A stretch of DNA of 64,000 nucleotides from Pocillopora verrucosa (Eukaryota > Cnidaria > Anthozoa > Scleractinia > Pocilloporidae), in contig NC_089315.1 of the NCBI RefSeq assembly GCF_036669915.1, forward strand, positions 16,266,003 to 16,330,002, in the 5' to 3' direction. Numbering within the stretch: the stretch's first letter is position 1; the number at the start of each line of letters is the position of its first letter. This document shows positions 10,291 to 21,619 of this stretch, piece after piece. A model generated the notes under the pieces. The model did not search any database and had not been told where the DNA came from. It saw only the letters and a program-made list of their open reading frames with translations. Both the position numbers and the translations under genes were made by a program.

Positions 10291-13200
10291 AATTTTGGAG
10301 TTTGTTCAACCCGAGGAAGACATTTACCTCGAAAATCACGTCATTAAGTCCTTGATGGTTGATAACAAAGATCAGTGTGAATTGAGGTGTTACGCAGAGA
10401 ACTTCTGTTCATCCTTCAATCTTGGAATTTCAGAGACCAGGGGCAAATTAAAATGTGAACTCAGTGATTCTGATCACTTTCAACATCCTGGACATCTCAT
10501 TTGTAAGGAAGGCTTCTCCTATCATCCAACCATGGTAGGTATACTGCAAAGAAAAGGAAGGGCGAAAATAAGTTTCCGCACCCCCATCCCTCTCCTTACT
10601 CTTGACCGTCGCCCACCCCTTTGGTACAAATTTCTCTCTTTCCCCCTCTCCCTCCCCCCTCCCCTCCCCACCATCTGCTACCATTAGAATAAAAGATGGC
10701 GGCCATAATTTACTCTCGCAGGCTAGCGTGAACCTTCAGTACGACCTGGATAACTATTGATAAGAGGAAAACGTGTTTTTGTATGGATCATTTCAAAACT
10801 ACATTTACCTGAATAAGATGACATGATAAAGTTTTAGCGTCAACTGTTATCGACTGGTAGGAGTTGAAGAAAACGTCATCCAGCCAACTTAAAACTTTAA
10901 CGAAAATTTCAAATTTCTGAGAAAATTGTAGTGCACGTAATTCCTTCGTAATATGGTTATTTATTTCAATGAAATATCACTTGGAAATCTTTTTTATCTT
11001 TTTCGTTTTCAACAGAAGTTTTGTGGCACATCTCCTTGTCCCCCATCTGCTTCTTGTGTACCGACTATTCACGGAAAACTCCGTTGTGTTTGTCCTGCTA
11101 ATTGGACTAGAACTGAAAGCTGCGAAAGAGGTTATCGCTATACACCCTTTGTTATACACCTGTTTTGACATAAAGCGTTGCTCGTAATGATCTACGATAT
11201 GAGAGAAAGCCTTCACCTTTCCACGCGCACTCAATTTTTTTTGTATGTTAGGGAACAATTATTTAACTGTTAGCGTTGTGCAATTTGACAAACAAAAGTG
11301 GTATGTTTTAGCAGTATAGTCGCATAGATTGTAGAAATAGTTAGTGAAGCAGTCTGGTCCTCGCCATTTACCATTAGCGCGGTGCCTTTTTTCATACTAA
11401 AATAACGTCGAGAGAATGGTTTGATAGTAGTCTTCCTGAAAGCATTATTGACTAGTGTTTAATCGTTAGTTAACGTAGGGTCTCATTATTTTGTTGAAGA
11501 TACGGACGAGTGTTCCTCTGGATCGCATGACTGCTCAGCGTTCGCGTACTGCAACAACACTTTGGGCTCATTTACCTGCACTTGTAAAGCTGGATTTTCA
11601 GGAGATGGCAAAAATTGCAAAAGTAAGAAACCGGTATTTTGTTTTATTTTTATTTAATTCTTTTTCTTAGCGTTGTTAACTTCAAGAAGTTATGTTATCG
11701 CTTTATACTTCTTATACAGATCCTCTACGTTTCTAGATAATGCTCAAAAATGGACTCGATGTCACCCAGTTTCACAGTGGAGTACTACTCAGAAACAAAA
11801 TGACACTTTACTGACATAAAAGGTTTTTTAAAAGAACTGTAGAGACTGTGTTCAGAGCCAAAGATAAATGACAATAAATCTACCAAAATTTAGCTGTTTG
11901 TTACTCTGGAGAGTGTCACGGTATGATTTCTGGTAACGAGTACAAAGTGTTCATTAAGTGCTAAGCTCGGGTTCGTTATTACTTCAGCCCGTTTCAAACC
12001 CGTACGGGTACCACTTAACTCGTCCTATTTATGTTTATAGTTGTGTAAGCGAGGAAGTATGAGTCTGGATGATTGATAGTGTCGATTCTATCTACATACA
12101 GATATCATTGAATGTAACACCGGAAGTGCCAAATGTCACGTGAACGCCACTTGCAGCGACACTATTGGAGGCTACATATGTAAATGCAAGGACTATATGA
12201 TCGGAGATGGATTCTTATGCGTGGGTGGGTGTTTTGATGAACTCGTTTTATATTAAGAGTTTATATCCACCGTGAGTTCCACTATAGTAGGACCCTGCAA
12301 TACCACCAGTAAGGCTTATTACGGATTTCTTTCACGGCCTTTTTGAAGCATGAAAGCTATTAAGAACAGTCTTCTCTAAAAAAGGTTCATGAGCTTAAAA
12401 TTATACAGTTATCCCACTTGTGCTCAACTATAGTTGGTGATTTGTAGTATCCGCATATGTTGTTTACATCAAGCAGTTTGTGGATCTTCGGACGACATCA
12501 CGGGAATTATTTCAAATCGTCCAATTACTTGTCTTCTATAATTCTTGTCGTTCAAGTTAGTTGCTTTAAATTTAGTTCGCACTCCTATAAACATCTTTAA
12601 AACTTAAGCAAAAAATGTTTGATGTTTGATAAATCGTGATCAAACCACACCAGTATTCATTTTTAAATTCAAGGATTCAAAGGATTTCGTTTTCATTGGG
12701 TACTCAATGGGTCTGATCCAAATATAAGGTAAGATGAGAGAACGCTTTCTTCTTCCAGGAAGAAATTGTCGGAACACTATTATTGTGAAAATTTCACACT
12801 CCTGCTTATAATTATGGATAAACTCTAGTCTCAATGAGTTATTGTTTTGAGTACAGGGCATGAAAGTCATAATACAACGGCTTTGACAAATGAAAGTTTT
12901 AACTTTTAATAATTCTAAAATGCATTGCAGCCAACAAAAATTTACGGTTATTTTGCCGCGTTTGCTATGGCTATTTCCCCAATTTTTTCACATGAATTTC
13001 AAATATCTTCTTAGAGTTTCTCGCAAAATAAATAGTGGAGAGGATCATTAAGCTGCCTTTCTTGAAATACTGTTAAATACTTTCAGTTAATGGTGACATT
13101 TCATTTAGCTACTTGTAAAGAGAATTCCATATGGTATGGTAGGCATTATAACGAATGTATTTCCATTATTTTCATGAATTGAAAAGTTTGTACAATGGTG

Positions 13201-13931
13201 CTTCCTATCAAAATATTGATGGAAGGAATGTACTGTACTTGAATGGATCCCGGCATTCTTACGCAGAAACCCCAGCACTCCCGATCCGAACTATCAGCTT
13301 TAGTATCATGTGTTGGATAAAGGTTTTGAGCCTTCCAAGTGATCATTCAGTTCATATCTATTCTGACTGGTCAGAACCACATCAGTTCAGAATCTTTATT
13401 TATGGTTGGCGTCGAATTTGTGCTCATCTTCGAAAACCTCATCATCTACGTGGACTTACTATGGTTTATTTCTGTCACTGGTAGGTGCATAAGATACATC
13501 TTCTCTTTTCCTACGTGCAATTAATAAATAGGAAGAGACACGTAGAGCACTCAAGTGTGTATCCCAGAGTGATTTACCTTCCTAAGAGGTATATTGAGAA
13601 GCGGAGATTTGCGCAAAGCCTCATTCCCTTTTGTGTTCTGTTCTCTCATAATCAAAGGAAGGTCATCCCTAATAGATGGATGCACGTGGCGTTCACTTGG
13701 AGCCGAGAGAGAAAAGAGGGAATTCTGTACGTAGATGGAATTAGAAGGGGTGGAAGTAGAGTTTCTAATGGTCCTTTAGACCTGATCGAAAATAATCATA
13801 CAGTTTTCGACATTGGGTTGAAACGAGACAGAATGCATTTTCCGACTTTTGATGGGTACATGAGAGATCTTCTTGTAGTTGATAAAGCGCTATCAGGAGA
13901 TGAAGTGAAATACATGAAAGACATACTTTAA
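10291..13931 (+). CDS. Secreted PAN/EGF/LamG-domain protein (5' exon not found)
   Basis: Exons inferred from splice sites and phase: 10291-10534 (PAN/apple), 11016-11130 (EGF), 11500-11622 and 12102-12224 (EGF), 13109-13133 (short linker), 13187-13480 and 13658-13931 (LamG/pentraxin-like, stop at 13931). The PAN exon has NKDQCELRCYAENFC and a later CELSDSDHF. The first 123-nt EGF exon begins TDECSSGSHDC and has GSFTCTCKAGFSGDG, the calcium-binding EGF pattern; the second (IIECNTGSAKC) is more divergent. The LamG half has [17 protein letters not shown] and LYVDG. All phases join. The domain order suggests an extracellular or matrix protein. The signal-peptide exon was not located; the paralogue at 24914-34442 has one. 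A pyrimidine-rich run lies in the first intron near 10590-10680. The exact function is unknown. Confidence 0.8.
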
Positions 13932-14765
13932 GGAAGAGCACGTGGTGTGACGACCTTTAAGGAGGGCTACAAAGGAGACTGGGGCAGAGTGGTACAGTCG
14001 AACGTTCTGGTCGGTGAGATGTTTGGGCATTACAGATCGTTCGAAATGAAATCTTTAGAAGCTCTGATGCTCTCTCGTTACGAAATGACTGCGAGAAAAA
14101 TTAGTTAGCTGATAGGAGACTGTGATAAATCACTCGTTGAAATTCTTGTGAGAAGGACTACAGTGTCTCTGATGAATGAGCACGGGGTTTAATACTGCGT
14201 CAAAGAAACGCTAATCAACACTAAGTTATAAATTTTCGGTCCTCCTTTCGAATACTAGGCATAACTGATTCATAGCAAGAGATTATAAACTATCTACGAG
14301 ATGCATAAATCAATTTAAACCGTGCCTCATTGCAATTATGACCTGCTTAACATTGATGTTTTAAATATCTCTCAAAAATTTCTTCACCTTTCTTCACTTA
14401 TCATAAAAGAAATAGGCCACAATGCGAGCCGAAATATGAGGCAGATCGATGTCAGTATGTAAAAGTTAGAAATCATTGTTTTGGCAATGAGATCGAACCA
14501 GTCGTCTTTTTTTTTTCCATCTCCACCTTTCCTCTTTAGAAAACTCAGAAACAAAACCTTGTGCTAACCCACCGTGCAAAACCTTGTAAGTATATTTACT
14601 GAACTTTACTTGTGGCTTATTACATTAATTGTGGTGACATTATTTTTATTGTTGTTGTTATTAATATAATTGTAATTTTAATATCATTATCAATAATTAC
14701 ATTTAAATGCTAACTGCGGCCTTCAAGTCAAGCTTTTATGTCGGGTCTCCTCAGTGATTAAATTC
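13932..14765. other. No gene seen
   Basis: Presumed 3' UTR and downstream flank of the PAN/EGF/LamG gene, with an AT-rich stretch of degenerate ATT repeats near 14640-14700. Confidence 0.5.
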
Positions 14766-14844
14766 ACTTCAGCAGCAGTTATGGCTTCTTTGCATATATC
14801 TGAACTTTCTGTGTCAGCCGTCAGACGTTCATTTCACTAGGACC
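14766..14844 (-). pseudogene. Decayed second exon of signal-peptide gene family
   Basis: On the minus strand, a CTTTAG acceptor at 14845-14850 is followed by a block that resembles the exon at 16995-17070: similar acceptor context (TTTAGGTC), a shared ATGCAAAGA stretch and similar length. In the expected frame it meets TAG and TGA codons within the first few triplets, so it cannot encode the same C-terminus. It would serve the decayed first exons at 16178-16801. The similarity is partial and the call is tentative. Confidence 0.35.
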
Positions 14845-15130
14845 TAAAGTGAAGGGGAGAAAAATGATGGAGCCATTTTTAAAGAGCGTCGAACGAAAGT
14901 AATCCCAGAATACATTGTTTTTTTACCTCGCTCTATAATTGGCCTAAAAAAAACTGGCCCCACCCGCAGAGCCTCAGTTACAATAGCCTTTAATGAACAA
15001 TGGAAGGAAATGGTGTCGCTTAGGGGAGTGAAGGATAACGAAACTTGGGAGAAAATATCGCCTAAGACAATTGCGTAAATGATATCACTGAAAGAACCAA
15101 TGGCACAGTTCACAGACTTACTCTTCCATT
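14845..15130. repeat. Possible dispersed repeat
   Basis: The segment containing ctcgctctataattggcc and a downstream gccccacccgcagagcc resembles a repeat I associate with coral intergenic DNA. No internal structure or second copy in the window confirms this. An open frame of 100 codons on the minus strand here is probably incidental. Confidence 0.3.
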
Positions 15131-15639
15131 CGACGCTCTGCAACAACTGAGTGCAAAAATAAAATGATTAGATATGTAAAGAGAGATCTTCGTACAAAGA
15201 AACACAAGACACAGTTGTGCTAAAAAGTGTCGATTCAGGTATGTGAATTTCTTATATGTGATTAATAGAGTTAACTACTTAGAGTTAGGTCACGATCTCC
15301 GCCAACGTGAATCCAAAATTCACTCAAGCAATTATACTCAGGAAAGACTGTAAATGAACCAGACTTACTACTCAGCTATCGAAACCCGGCTGACGATGAG
15401 AAGTGATGATGAACCATGTTTGCGCTGACTCGCCTCTCCTCGCTTGGTTTCACGGAGTCGCTCCTTTCCACCAAACTGCAATCAAGCAAAGAAACAACGT
15501 TTGTTACAACCCTGCATGTTTATTAGTACCATAACCAGCTGGGATTATGGATATCAATGTTTTCTTCTTTATTGACATGTCGTAGTTTCAAAGCTAAAAC
15601 TGAGCATATTTTGCGAACGAACAACTCATAGAATTAGAG

Positions 15640-16075
15640 AGATTGTAAGTTTTGAGTTCGGTGAAGAAATAGAGAAAGATCCGCGCTCGGATGCTCTAAC
15701 ACTGAGCCTCACAGACTACGGTGAGCGCGGAATCCGAAGGTCTGAGGTTCGATTCCTCATGGGGACTCAGAAGTGTTTCTTTTTCCGACGCTCGTGACAA
15801 GAAGAAAAACATCTTTCTCTATTTCTTTACCGAGCTCAAAACTTACCACATCTCTTATTCCAATAACAAACATGACGCCATCGACGTTGCTAATCCTAGC
15901 AGTATGCAGGACGCGTGTCATATGAACTTTGTGATAGACTTCGCTAACCGTAGAATCTCTTTGGCTCGTTGGTAGAGTATCGGAGCGCGGAATCCGAAGG
16001 TCTGAAGTTCGCTTCCTCTTGAGGACTCAGAAATTTTCTTTTTCCCACGCTCGTGACAAGAGGAAAAACATTTTT
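15640..16075 (+). mobile_element. Rearranged two-unit tRNA-like SINE array
   Basis: The string GAGCGCGGAATCCGAAGGTC occurs at 15723 and 15983, a 260-bp period. Each lies in a tRNA-like head and is followed by a body with CTCGTGACAAG. Directly upstream (15640-15710) is an inverted fragment of the same element, so the left end is rearranged: the reversed A-box half abuts a plus-strand B-box half at about 15720. A full head of this family occurs at 62090-62157 on the minus strand. That copy folds as a near-cloverleaf, but with an eight-base anticodon loop, so it is not a normal tRNA gene. Confidence 0.7.
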
Positions 16076-16177
16076 CTCGAAAAACTCCTATTTTCACAAC
16101 AATTTAGTCGAAGTCGGACAGAGAAGGGACACGATTATTTTCTTTTGTGTTGTGCTTATTTTTAAACTGGCACTTAC

Positions 16178-16301
16178 AGTGGGGGCAATTTCCGTCTAGC
16201 CCACTTCTCTGCCAAGAGAGCTTTTGTTTCACTAACATAAGATCGGCTAGATACGTAGACAATACAGGCACTGAAAACCAATGTCAATATGAGTTTCTCA
16301 T
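16178..16301 (-). pseudogene. Decayed signal-peptide exon, copy A
   Basis: On the minus strand the sequence around ATG at 16301 (GTGACAGGAAAATGAGAAAC) matches the intact exon at 21282-21403, as does the following signal-peptide stretch. One A is missing directly after the start, so the frame stops after five codons; restoring the frame conceptually would give a similar hydrophobic leader. A GTAAGTG donor is retained at the 3' end. The upstream flank to about 16470 also matches the upstream flank of the intact copy, with its TATA-like box degraded. Confidence 0.6.
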
Positions 16302-16504
16302 TTTCCTGTCACGATGCCAACTTACAACGGGTCTCCTTTGATATTGATTCCTTACGACCTTTCCTTCCGATTCACACAAAATGGGATCATATGCAGGCTT
16401 CCCGTTTTTCGTCTCTCAGATGAAAATATCATGGAACTGAAGGAAATATGTCACTAACGCAACCCGCCTACATGGTATCTTTTAACTTCGAAAGCAGGCC
16501 GTAG

Positions 16505-16580
16505 GCTTTCTAACATAAGATCAGCTGAATACAAAGAAAATACAGGTAATGAAAACCAATGTAAATAAGAGTTTCTTCAT
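16505..16580 (-). pseudogene. Decayed signal-peptide exon, copy B
   Basis: ATG at 16580 opens a frame starting MKKLLFTLVFITCIF, closely similar to the intact leader at 21403. A TGA appears about 20 codons in, where copy A has CGA, and similarity ends near 16505 without a donor. Upstream sequence to 16740 matches that of the intact copy, with TATAGA in place of TATAAA. Confidence 0.6.
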
Positions 16581-16736
16581 TTTCCTGTCTCAATGGCAAC
16601 TCACGATTTCCGGGTATCCTCTGATACTGTTCGTTAAGCTCTTCCCTTCAACTCTATACAAAATTAGATCACATGCGGCCTTCCTGTTTTCCTTTCCTAT
16701 CACATGAAAATACCATCGAAGGCAACATGTTACTAC

Positions 16737-16800
16737 AGCAACCGCAACTTCTGAAAACCAGAGTGAATATGAGTTTTGTAACTCTCCCGTCATTGTGTAA
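16737..16800 (-). pseudogene. Fragment of signal-peptide exon, copy C
   Basis: A short minus-strand block reads ATGACGGGAGAGTTACAAAA and CTCATATTCACTCTGGTTTTC. It aligns with the start of the other copies but has lost the aligned ATG context and the rest of the exon. It is a remnant of a tandem duplication. Confidence 0.45.
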
Positions 16801-16994
16801 ACTAACGGCTTCCGGATCTGCACAATCCTGCACTTTTATTCGTATCACAAAGAGCCAGGAAATTCAAGTTCAGAACTGATGTTCTAGGAAATGTGAATTT
16901 TACCACGCATCTTTAGGGGAATGAGTTTTAACTAACCAACAAGCTGCAGAGAGACAGTTAAGCTCCAACATTTATTTGTCTGCAGTAATTTAGT

Positions 16995-19900
16995 TTAATT
17001 TAACAGCATTTGAGGCCTCTTTGCATAATCTCTATCTTTTATTGCCAGTCTTTGGACGTTTATCTTTGACCTAAAATGAAAACATGGATAAAATAAGGAA
17101 GAAATTAATATCATATTTTGAACTGAATATGTGAAGATGACAATTACAGCCGGTGATATTTTGTAGACCAGCTTACATATGTCAAGAAATGCACGCAGTA
17201 ACGAAAATGGCAGATTGGACGAAATTTCGTCAAAGCGAGCCAATGTTCATTGATTTTTTAGACTTGGCGAAGTTTAGACAAATTCGTCAAAGGGAAATCA
17301 GGTTAGTAGATTTTACTATTTTGACGAATTTTCACCACCCTCGTTTCTGCATGTTTTCTGGACATGTCGGTCAGCCGCAGTAGCTTTTGTCCCAACCAGC
17401 CCAGTTCATGTCTCGTGTAGATTTGTAAGTACAAACATATTGGAGTATTACACTTAGCTTATTCTCTTTGAGAAGCTTTTGTGTTCTTACCAATTGATAG
17501 AAATCAGTCGTTTATCATACATACATAGTAGAACTCTTCCAGTGTCGGGATTTGTCCCATAATTTTAAGCCGGTTTATTACAAGTCCTATAGTCTGGTTT
17601 GTGAATTCTTGAGAAGGCTATTGATGAGAGAGCCTCCTACATAGTGACTTTTTAAAAGGAAGTCATTTCTCCCAGACACAAGAGCGTGACTGTTTGGAAA
17701 TATTTAATTTTACATTTTAAGATATTTCGTGCGCAGAATTATTGAAGAGAAAGACTTACTGTTTACGCTAGTAGACTCGACTTTAAGGATTACTGATTTC
17801 CAAGATGACCATAGTCCGCCCCTCGCTTCGCATTGGCTGCGTCAATCACGTCTTCCTTGCTACAATCGTGTATGAAAAAGAAGAAATTACTGACCACTCT
17901 TCATCGATTTTGATCGAAAATTCGTACAAGAGAAATCATTTTATTCATTAAAGCACAGAAAGGGAACGACTCATGAGAAATCCTCAACCGAACTGTTGGC
18001 GACTAATCCCACCTCCGTTTCCCCTGAAGACCCTGTGATCCCGCTAAAATCCTCCTCACACTCCCTCCCTCTGAAGATAAGTATTGACTAGCCCCCCTCC
18101 CCTGGAAGAAATATTGACTGGTCTCCTATAGACACAAAAAGGAGTGATGTTTCTGCATGGTGCATAGCTTCGTCTTAGTTAAGTTTAAGCTCCTGCTTCC
18201 TTACTCTCACTCATTATTTCTTCGAATCTCGCTTCACTGAAAAGTGAGAACAACAATCTCACAGGACAATTTATCATGTCAACTCTCAACTCTGGGTTAC
18301 TGGTGTGTTAGCAAGTTCATGGGCGTCTTAACATTCTTTGTTAAGTAATCTCCATCTTTGACATTCTTCAAATTATTTTAGACGTTAGCAGCCCTCGGAA
18401 TCCTCGGAACGTCTTCGTAGGTTGTAAGCCGAAGATGTTACGTAATCAGTTGTGGATAAAGCCTCGTTTTGCTTAGAAAAGCAGTTGTGTGATATCTATC
18501 TCGTCAACTACACTTACTCCATAAGCCAGCCACTATGGTAACCTTTATCCTGACAGTGAGGTGGTGTACAGTTTTGACTCCTTTTTTCCCCTCTTCGCTT
18601 AGTGTTAGCGGTGTCGTCCATTTTACTCATCCTACAGTCGTGCAAAGAAGTGAACTTGTTAGTGACCTTTGTTTTGAATTGTATTGTAATGAACTAGGAT
18701 TGTTGAGTCGTCTTTTTAATTTTTGGTTGGTTAAGAAAATGGGACGTCTGTGCTTCTACGTCTGAGCACGTGCAAAACGTTGTAATGATTAGATGGCGTA
18801 CTTTCAGGCTGTCCAAACCAAGTTGTCTCACACAAGTTACAAACACCCACACAAGCCAGGAAGTCACGATGTTTCACAAGCGATGGAGCCTTTTTGGTAA
18901 AGCTCAAAATAGAATATTACATAAACAGCATACCTGTATTTGAATAAGCTTTGAGTTCGAAAAGTCTCGACCTTTGCTTTTCCTTACATTTTTTTCCTTT
19001 TACAGATTTCAATGAACTTTTCCATTTGCATTTCTTATTCTGCGAGACAGCGCTAGTTTCTCATTTTTCCTTTAAAATTTTGCGCGGGAAATTGGCACGT
19101 GGCCGGCCAGTATTGCCCTACATCTGACTGCTACGTTGCCGTTGACTGCCACGGACGCCATATGACTTGGGGTTGAGACGAAGTCTATGCAAATCAAATT
19201 TTGGTGGTGCAGTATTTCAATGCAATATGTTCGACCGTTTTCCACATGTAAGGAAAATGGTAAAGAGGCATATCTTTTATTTCTCGAATTAGAGCTGGAT
19301 CTGAATGAATTTCAGTACTTCCATGGCGGAAATCGCACAAATAACGTTGGCCGATTTTTACATCGTAAGGTATCATTTACAAAGCTGAAGGCTTAAAGTC
19401 CCTACAGAAAATATCAAGCCAAGCTTCCTGCTTAACCTTGGTAACGTCAAGATAATGAAACAGAATATCAACAGAAGTGAGTGACACAAGCATGCATCGG
19501 ATGAAAATTGCCAAATAATTCGAAGGTATACTGCGAAATTGTGTTTCATTTCATACCATTTAATAAGTTCTTTGACCATAAATGTTATCAACGAATTTTG
19601 CCTAGCACTCTCGATGTCAGATAATGTATCTTAGTAATTAAGTTTAATTTTTCCTCCTTCTCTGAGAAAAAAATTGGAAGGAAAAAAAGGCTAATTTTGC
19701 ATATATTTGACTTTTTACCTTACCTTTATAAAATGGTGGCCAAAGTTTATCTTTTCCCTAATATAATTTATTCATTTAGAAACTCCGTCATCCATAGAAT
19801 TAGTAACATATTTGAGTCCTAAAAAGTGGACAGTTTGGATAGCTTCTAAATGTAGTTGAGCTTGGCAGTCTTCTCTGTTGATTTTGTTGATAATGCATTT

Positions 19901-21403
19901 TGTGGAGTGAGATTTTTCTCCTTGATGGAAAACATCAAGCAATTTTTGAAGCACGAATCTTAAACTAATATATTGGGGCTACCATCCGAACAATATTCGC
20001 TCGAAATTGTGTGAAATGACTGGTGAGACACCTGAAAGCCAGACGCTATTTGTTTTACTCCTTGAGAGAGAAAGGATCGGTCATAATGCGGAATGCGTTA
20101 ATCAATCACTGTTACCATGGCTACAGCCCATCTTTGAATGAAATCGTGCCAAATGGATCTAGACTTCAAAACCTAGCAACTTCCATTACCATTATTATTG
20201 ATATCCAATGATCGAGGGAGAATAAGCTGTGAAAAAAATTTAACTGCTAAGACTCCATAAGTTTTTTTTAAACTGGTAAAATTTATTTTTTAAAACTTCG
20301 TTCACTTCAATCACTCTGACGAAGGGCTAACTAGACTTTGGATCAAAACCTAGCAACTTCCATTACCATTATTATTGATATCCAATGATCGAGGGAGAAT
20401 AAGCTGTGAAAAAAATTTAACTACTAAGACTCCATAAGTTTTTTTTAAACTGGTAAAATTTATTTTTTAAAACTTCGTTCACTTCAATCGCTCTGACGAA
20501 GGGCTAACGCTCGAAACGTCAGCTTTTTTACCCTTTACGGTGGCTAATTTACGTTTTCAACCCAGTTGTTAACACTAAATTACCTGCTATACTCTCCCAC
20601 CGACGCAGCAACACAGTTTCTTTAGAAACTTACCCCTTTATTCTTTTCAAATTTTGTTTTGTTTAAAAGCTTGTAACTGAATGTGAAGATTTTCCTCTAT
20701 CGAAGAGCGTACCGAGCCAAAAAAAAATAGGAAAAAACACTTCAGAAATGTTTAGGCGATTTTAGCTGACCACGCAGCATGGGATATAAACCGTGCGAGA
20801 TATGACTAATAATCAGGGCTGTCTTAAATTTGCCCCAAGCAGTTTTTTTTCTTACATGAAAAAAGCGAAAGCATATATTAGTTGGTATTGAGTGTGATTT
20901 TATTTAATTTCCCATGATATTTCTTAAAGAGATACATTTCCATTCCGAGGCAATCTTGTTGGTGGGAGCTCTCCACCACTGCTTTTACGAACTTGTAAAC
21001 GGAGATCTTTCCAGGGGGACTTTTGTTCATTTTAACCTTTTTGTTGGGAATAATTACCGTTTACCAACGCCTAACGCAGTTTGATTTGTCAAAATGCAAC
21101 GTACGTGGAGAATTCGTATACACTAGGATGACGAACGGATTAAATCTCCAAGCGGACACCGAACAGTTTTAATAACAGGTTTACAATGTCCTACAATTAG
21201 TTTTAGGATTAATTCAATCAAGGTCTAACAAAGAAACGTTAACCAAAGAGCAAATGTGATGCTTTCGAAATTATTACTTACCTTGCAAATAATTTCTGTC
21301 TCACTCTCTCTGCTGAGCGTGCGTTGTCTTCAGCCAAAAAAGAACGACAGTACCCATAGGCGATACATGCAATGAAAACCAAAGTCAGTACGAGTTTTCT
21401 CAT
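16995..21403 (-). CDS. Small secreted peptide precursor, unrecognised family
   Basis: Exon 1 is 21403-21282 (40 codons plus two bases) and the proposed exon 2 is 17070-16995 (one base plus 24 codons and TAA). The joint would be in phase and gives a 65-residue product. It starts MRKLVLTLVFIACIAYGYC, a clear signal peptide with likely cleavage after residue 17-19. The remainder is short, basic and without cysteine, and ends DRDYAKRPQMLLN. Exon 1 has a good GTAAGT donor and exon 2 a TTTTAG acceptor. A TATAAA box lies upstream. Related decayed copies at 16178-16800 support a real gene family. The 4.2-kb intron and the choice of exon 2 are inferences; another exon 2 could exist. I do not recognise the product: a secreted peptide or peptide hormone precursor is possible. 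Confidence 0.45.
17500..20165. other. No gene seen (probable intron)
   Basis: Would be intron sequence of the small secreted-peptide gene if its exon pairing is right. No recognisable domain or repeat was found. Confidence 0.4.
20166..20522 (+). repeat. 177-bp tandem duplication, retroelement-like end
   Basis: A unit starting TCAAAACCTAGCAACTTCC occurs at 20166 and again at 20343, nearly identical over about 170 bp. Only the second copy continues into the hairpin-forming end at 20493-20522 and then into a further block to about 20640. I associate that downstream block with the 3' ends of cnidarian retroelements, possibly Penelope-like, which often carry partial tandem copies. The element identity is an inference. 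Confidence 0.7.
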
Positions 21404-21484
21404 TTTCCTGTCACAGTATAGTGCGAACTCACGGGGTACAGAAATCTTCTGAAATCAGTGATCCTTATCGACGGTCCCTCTAAA

Positions 21485-21490
21485 TTTATA
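21485..21490 (-). promoter_or_regulatory. TATA box of the small secreted-peptide gene
   Basis: TATAAA on the minus strand, about 82 bp upstream of the ATG at 21403. The aligned position in decayed copy B reads TATAGA and in copy A is lost, so promoter and coding decay go together. Confidence 0.5.
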
Positions 21491-21619
21491 CACAACGTGA
21501 GCATATACGGCCGTCCTTTTTTAACAGTTCGATTAGATGAAAATACCATCGAAGGCAAAATGTTACTACGCTACGTCAAGTAATGGCTTTTTCACTTATC
21601 GAGAAAGCCGCAGGCCTTC

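Noticed and set aside
13155-13346. Frames antisense to the LamG exon
   Set aside because: Shadows of the coding strand, without splice support.
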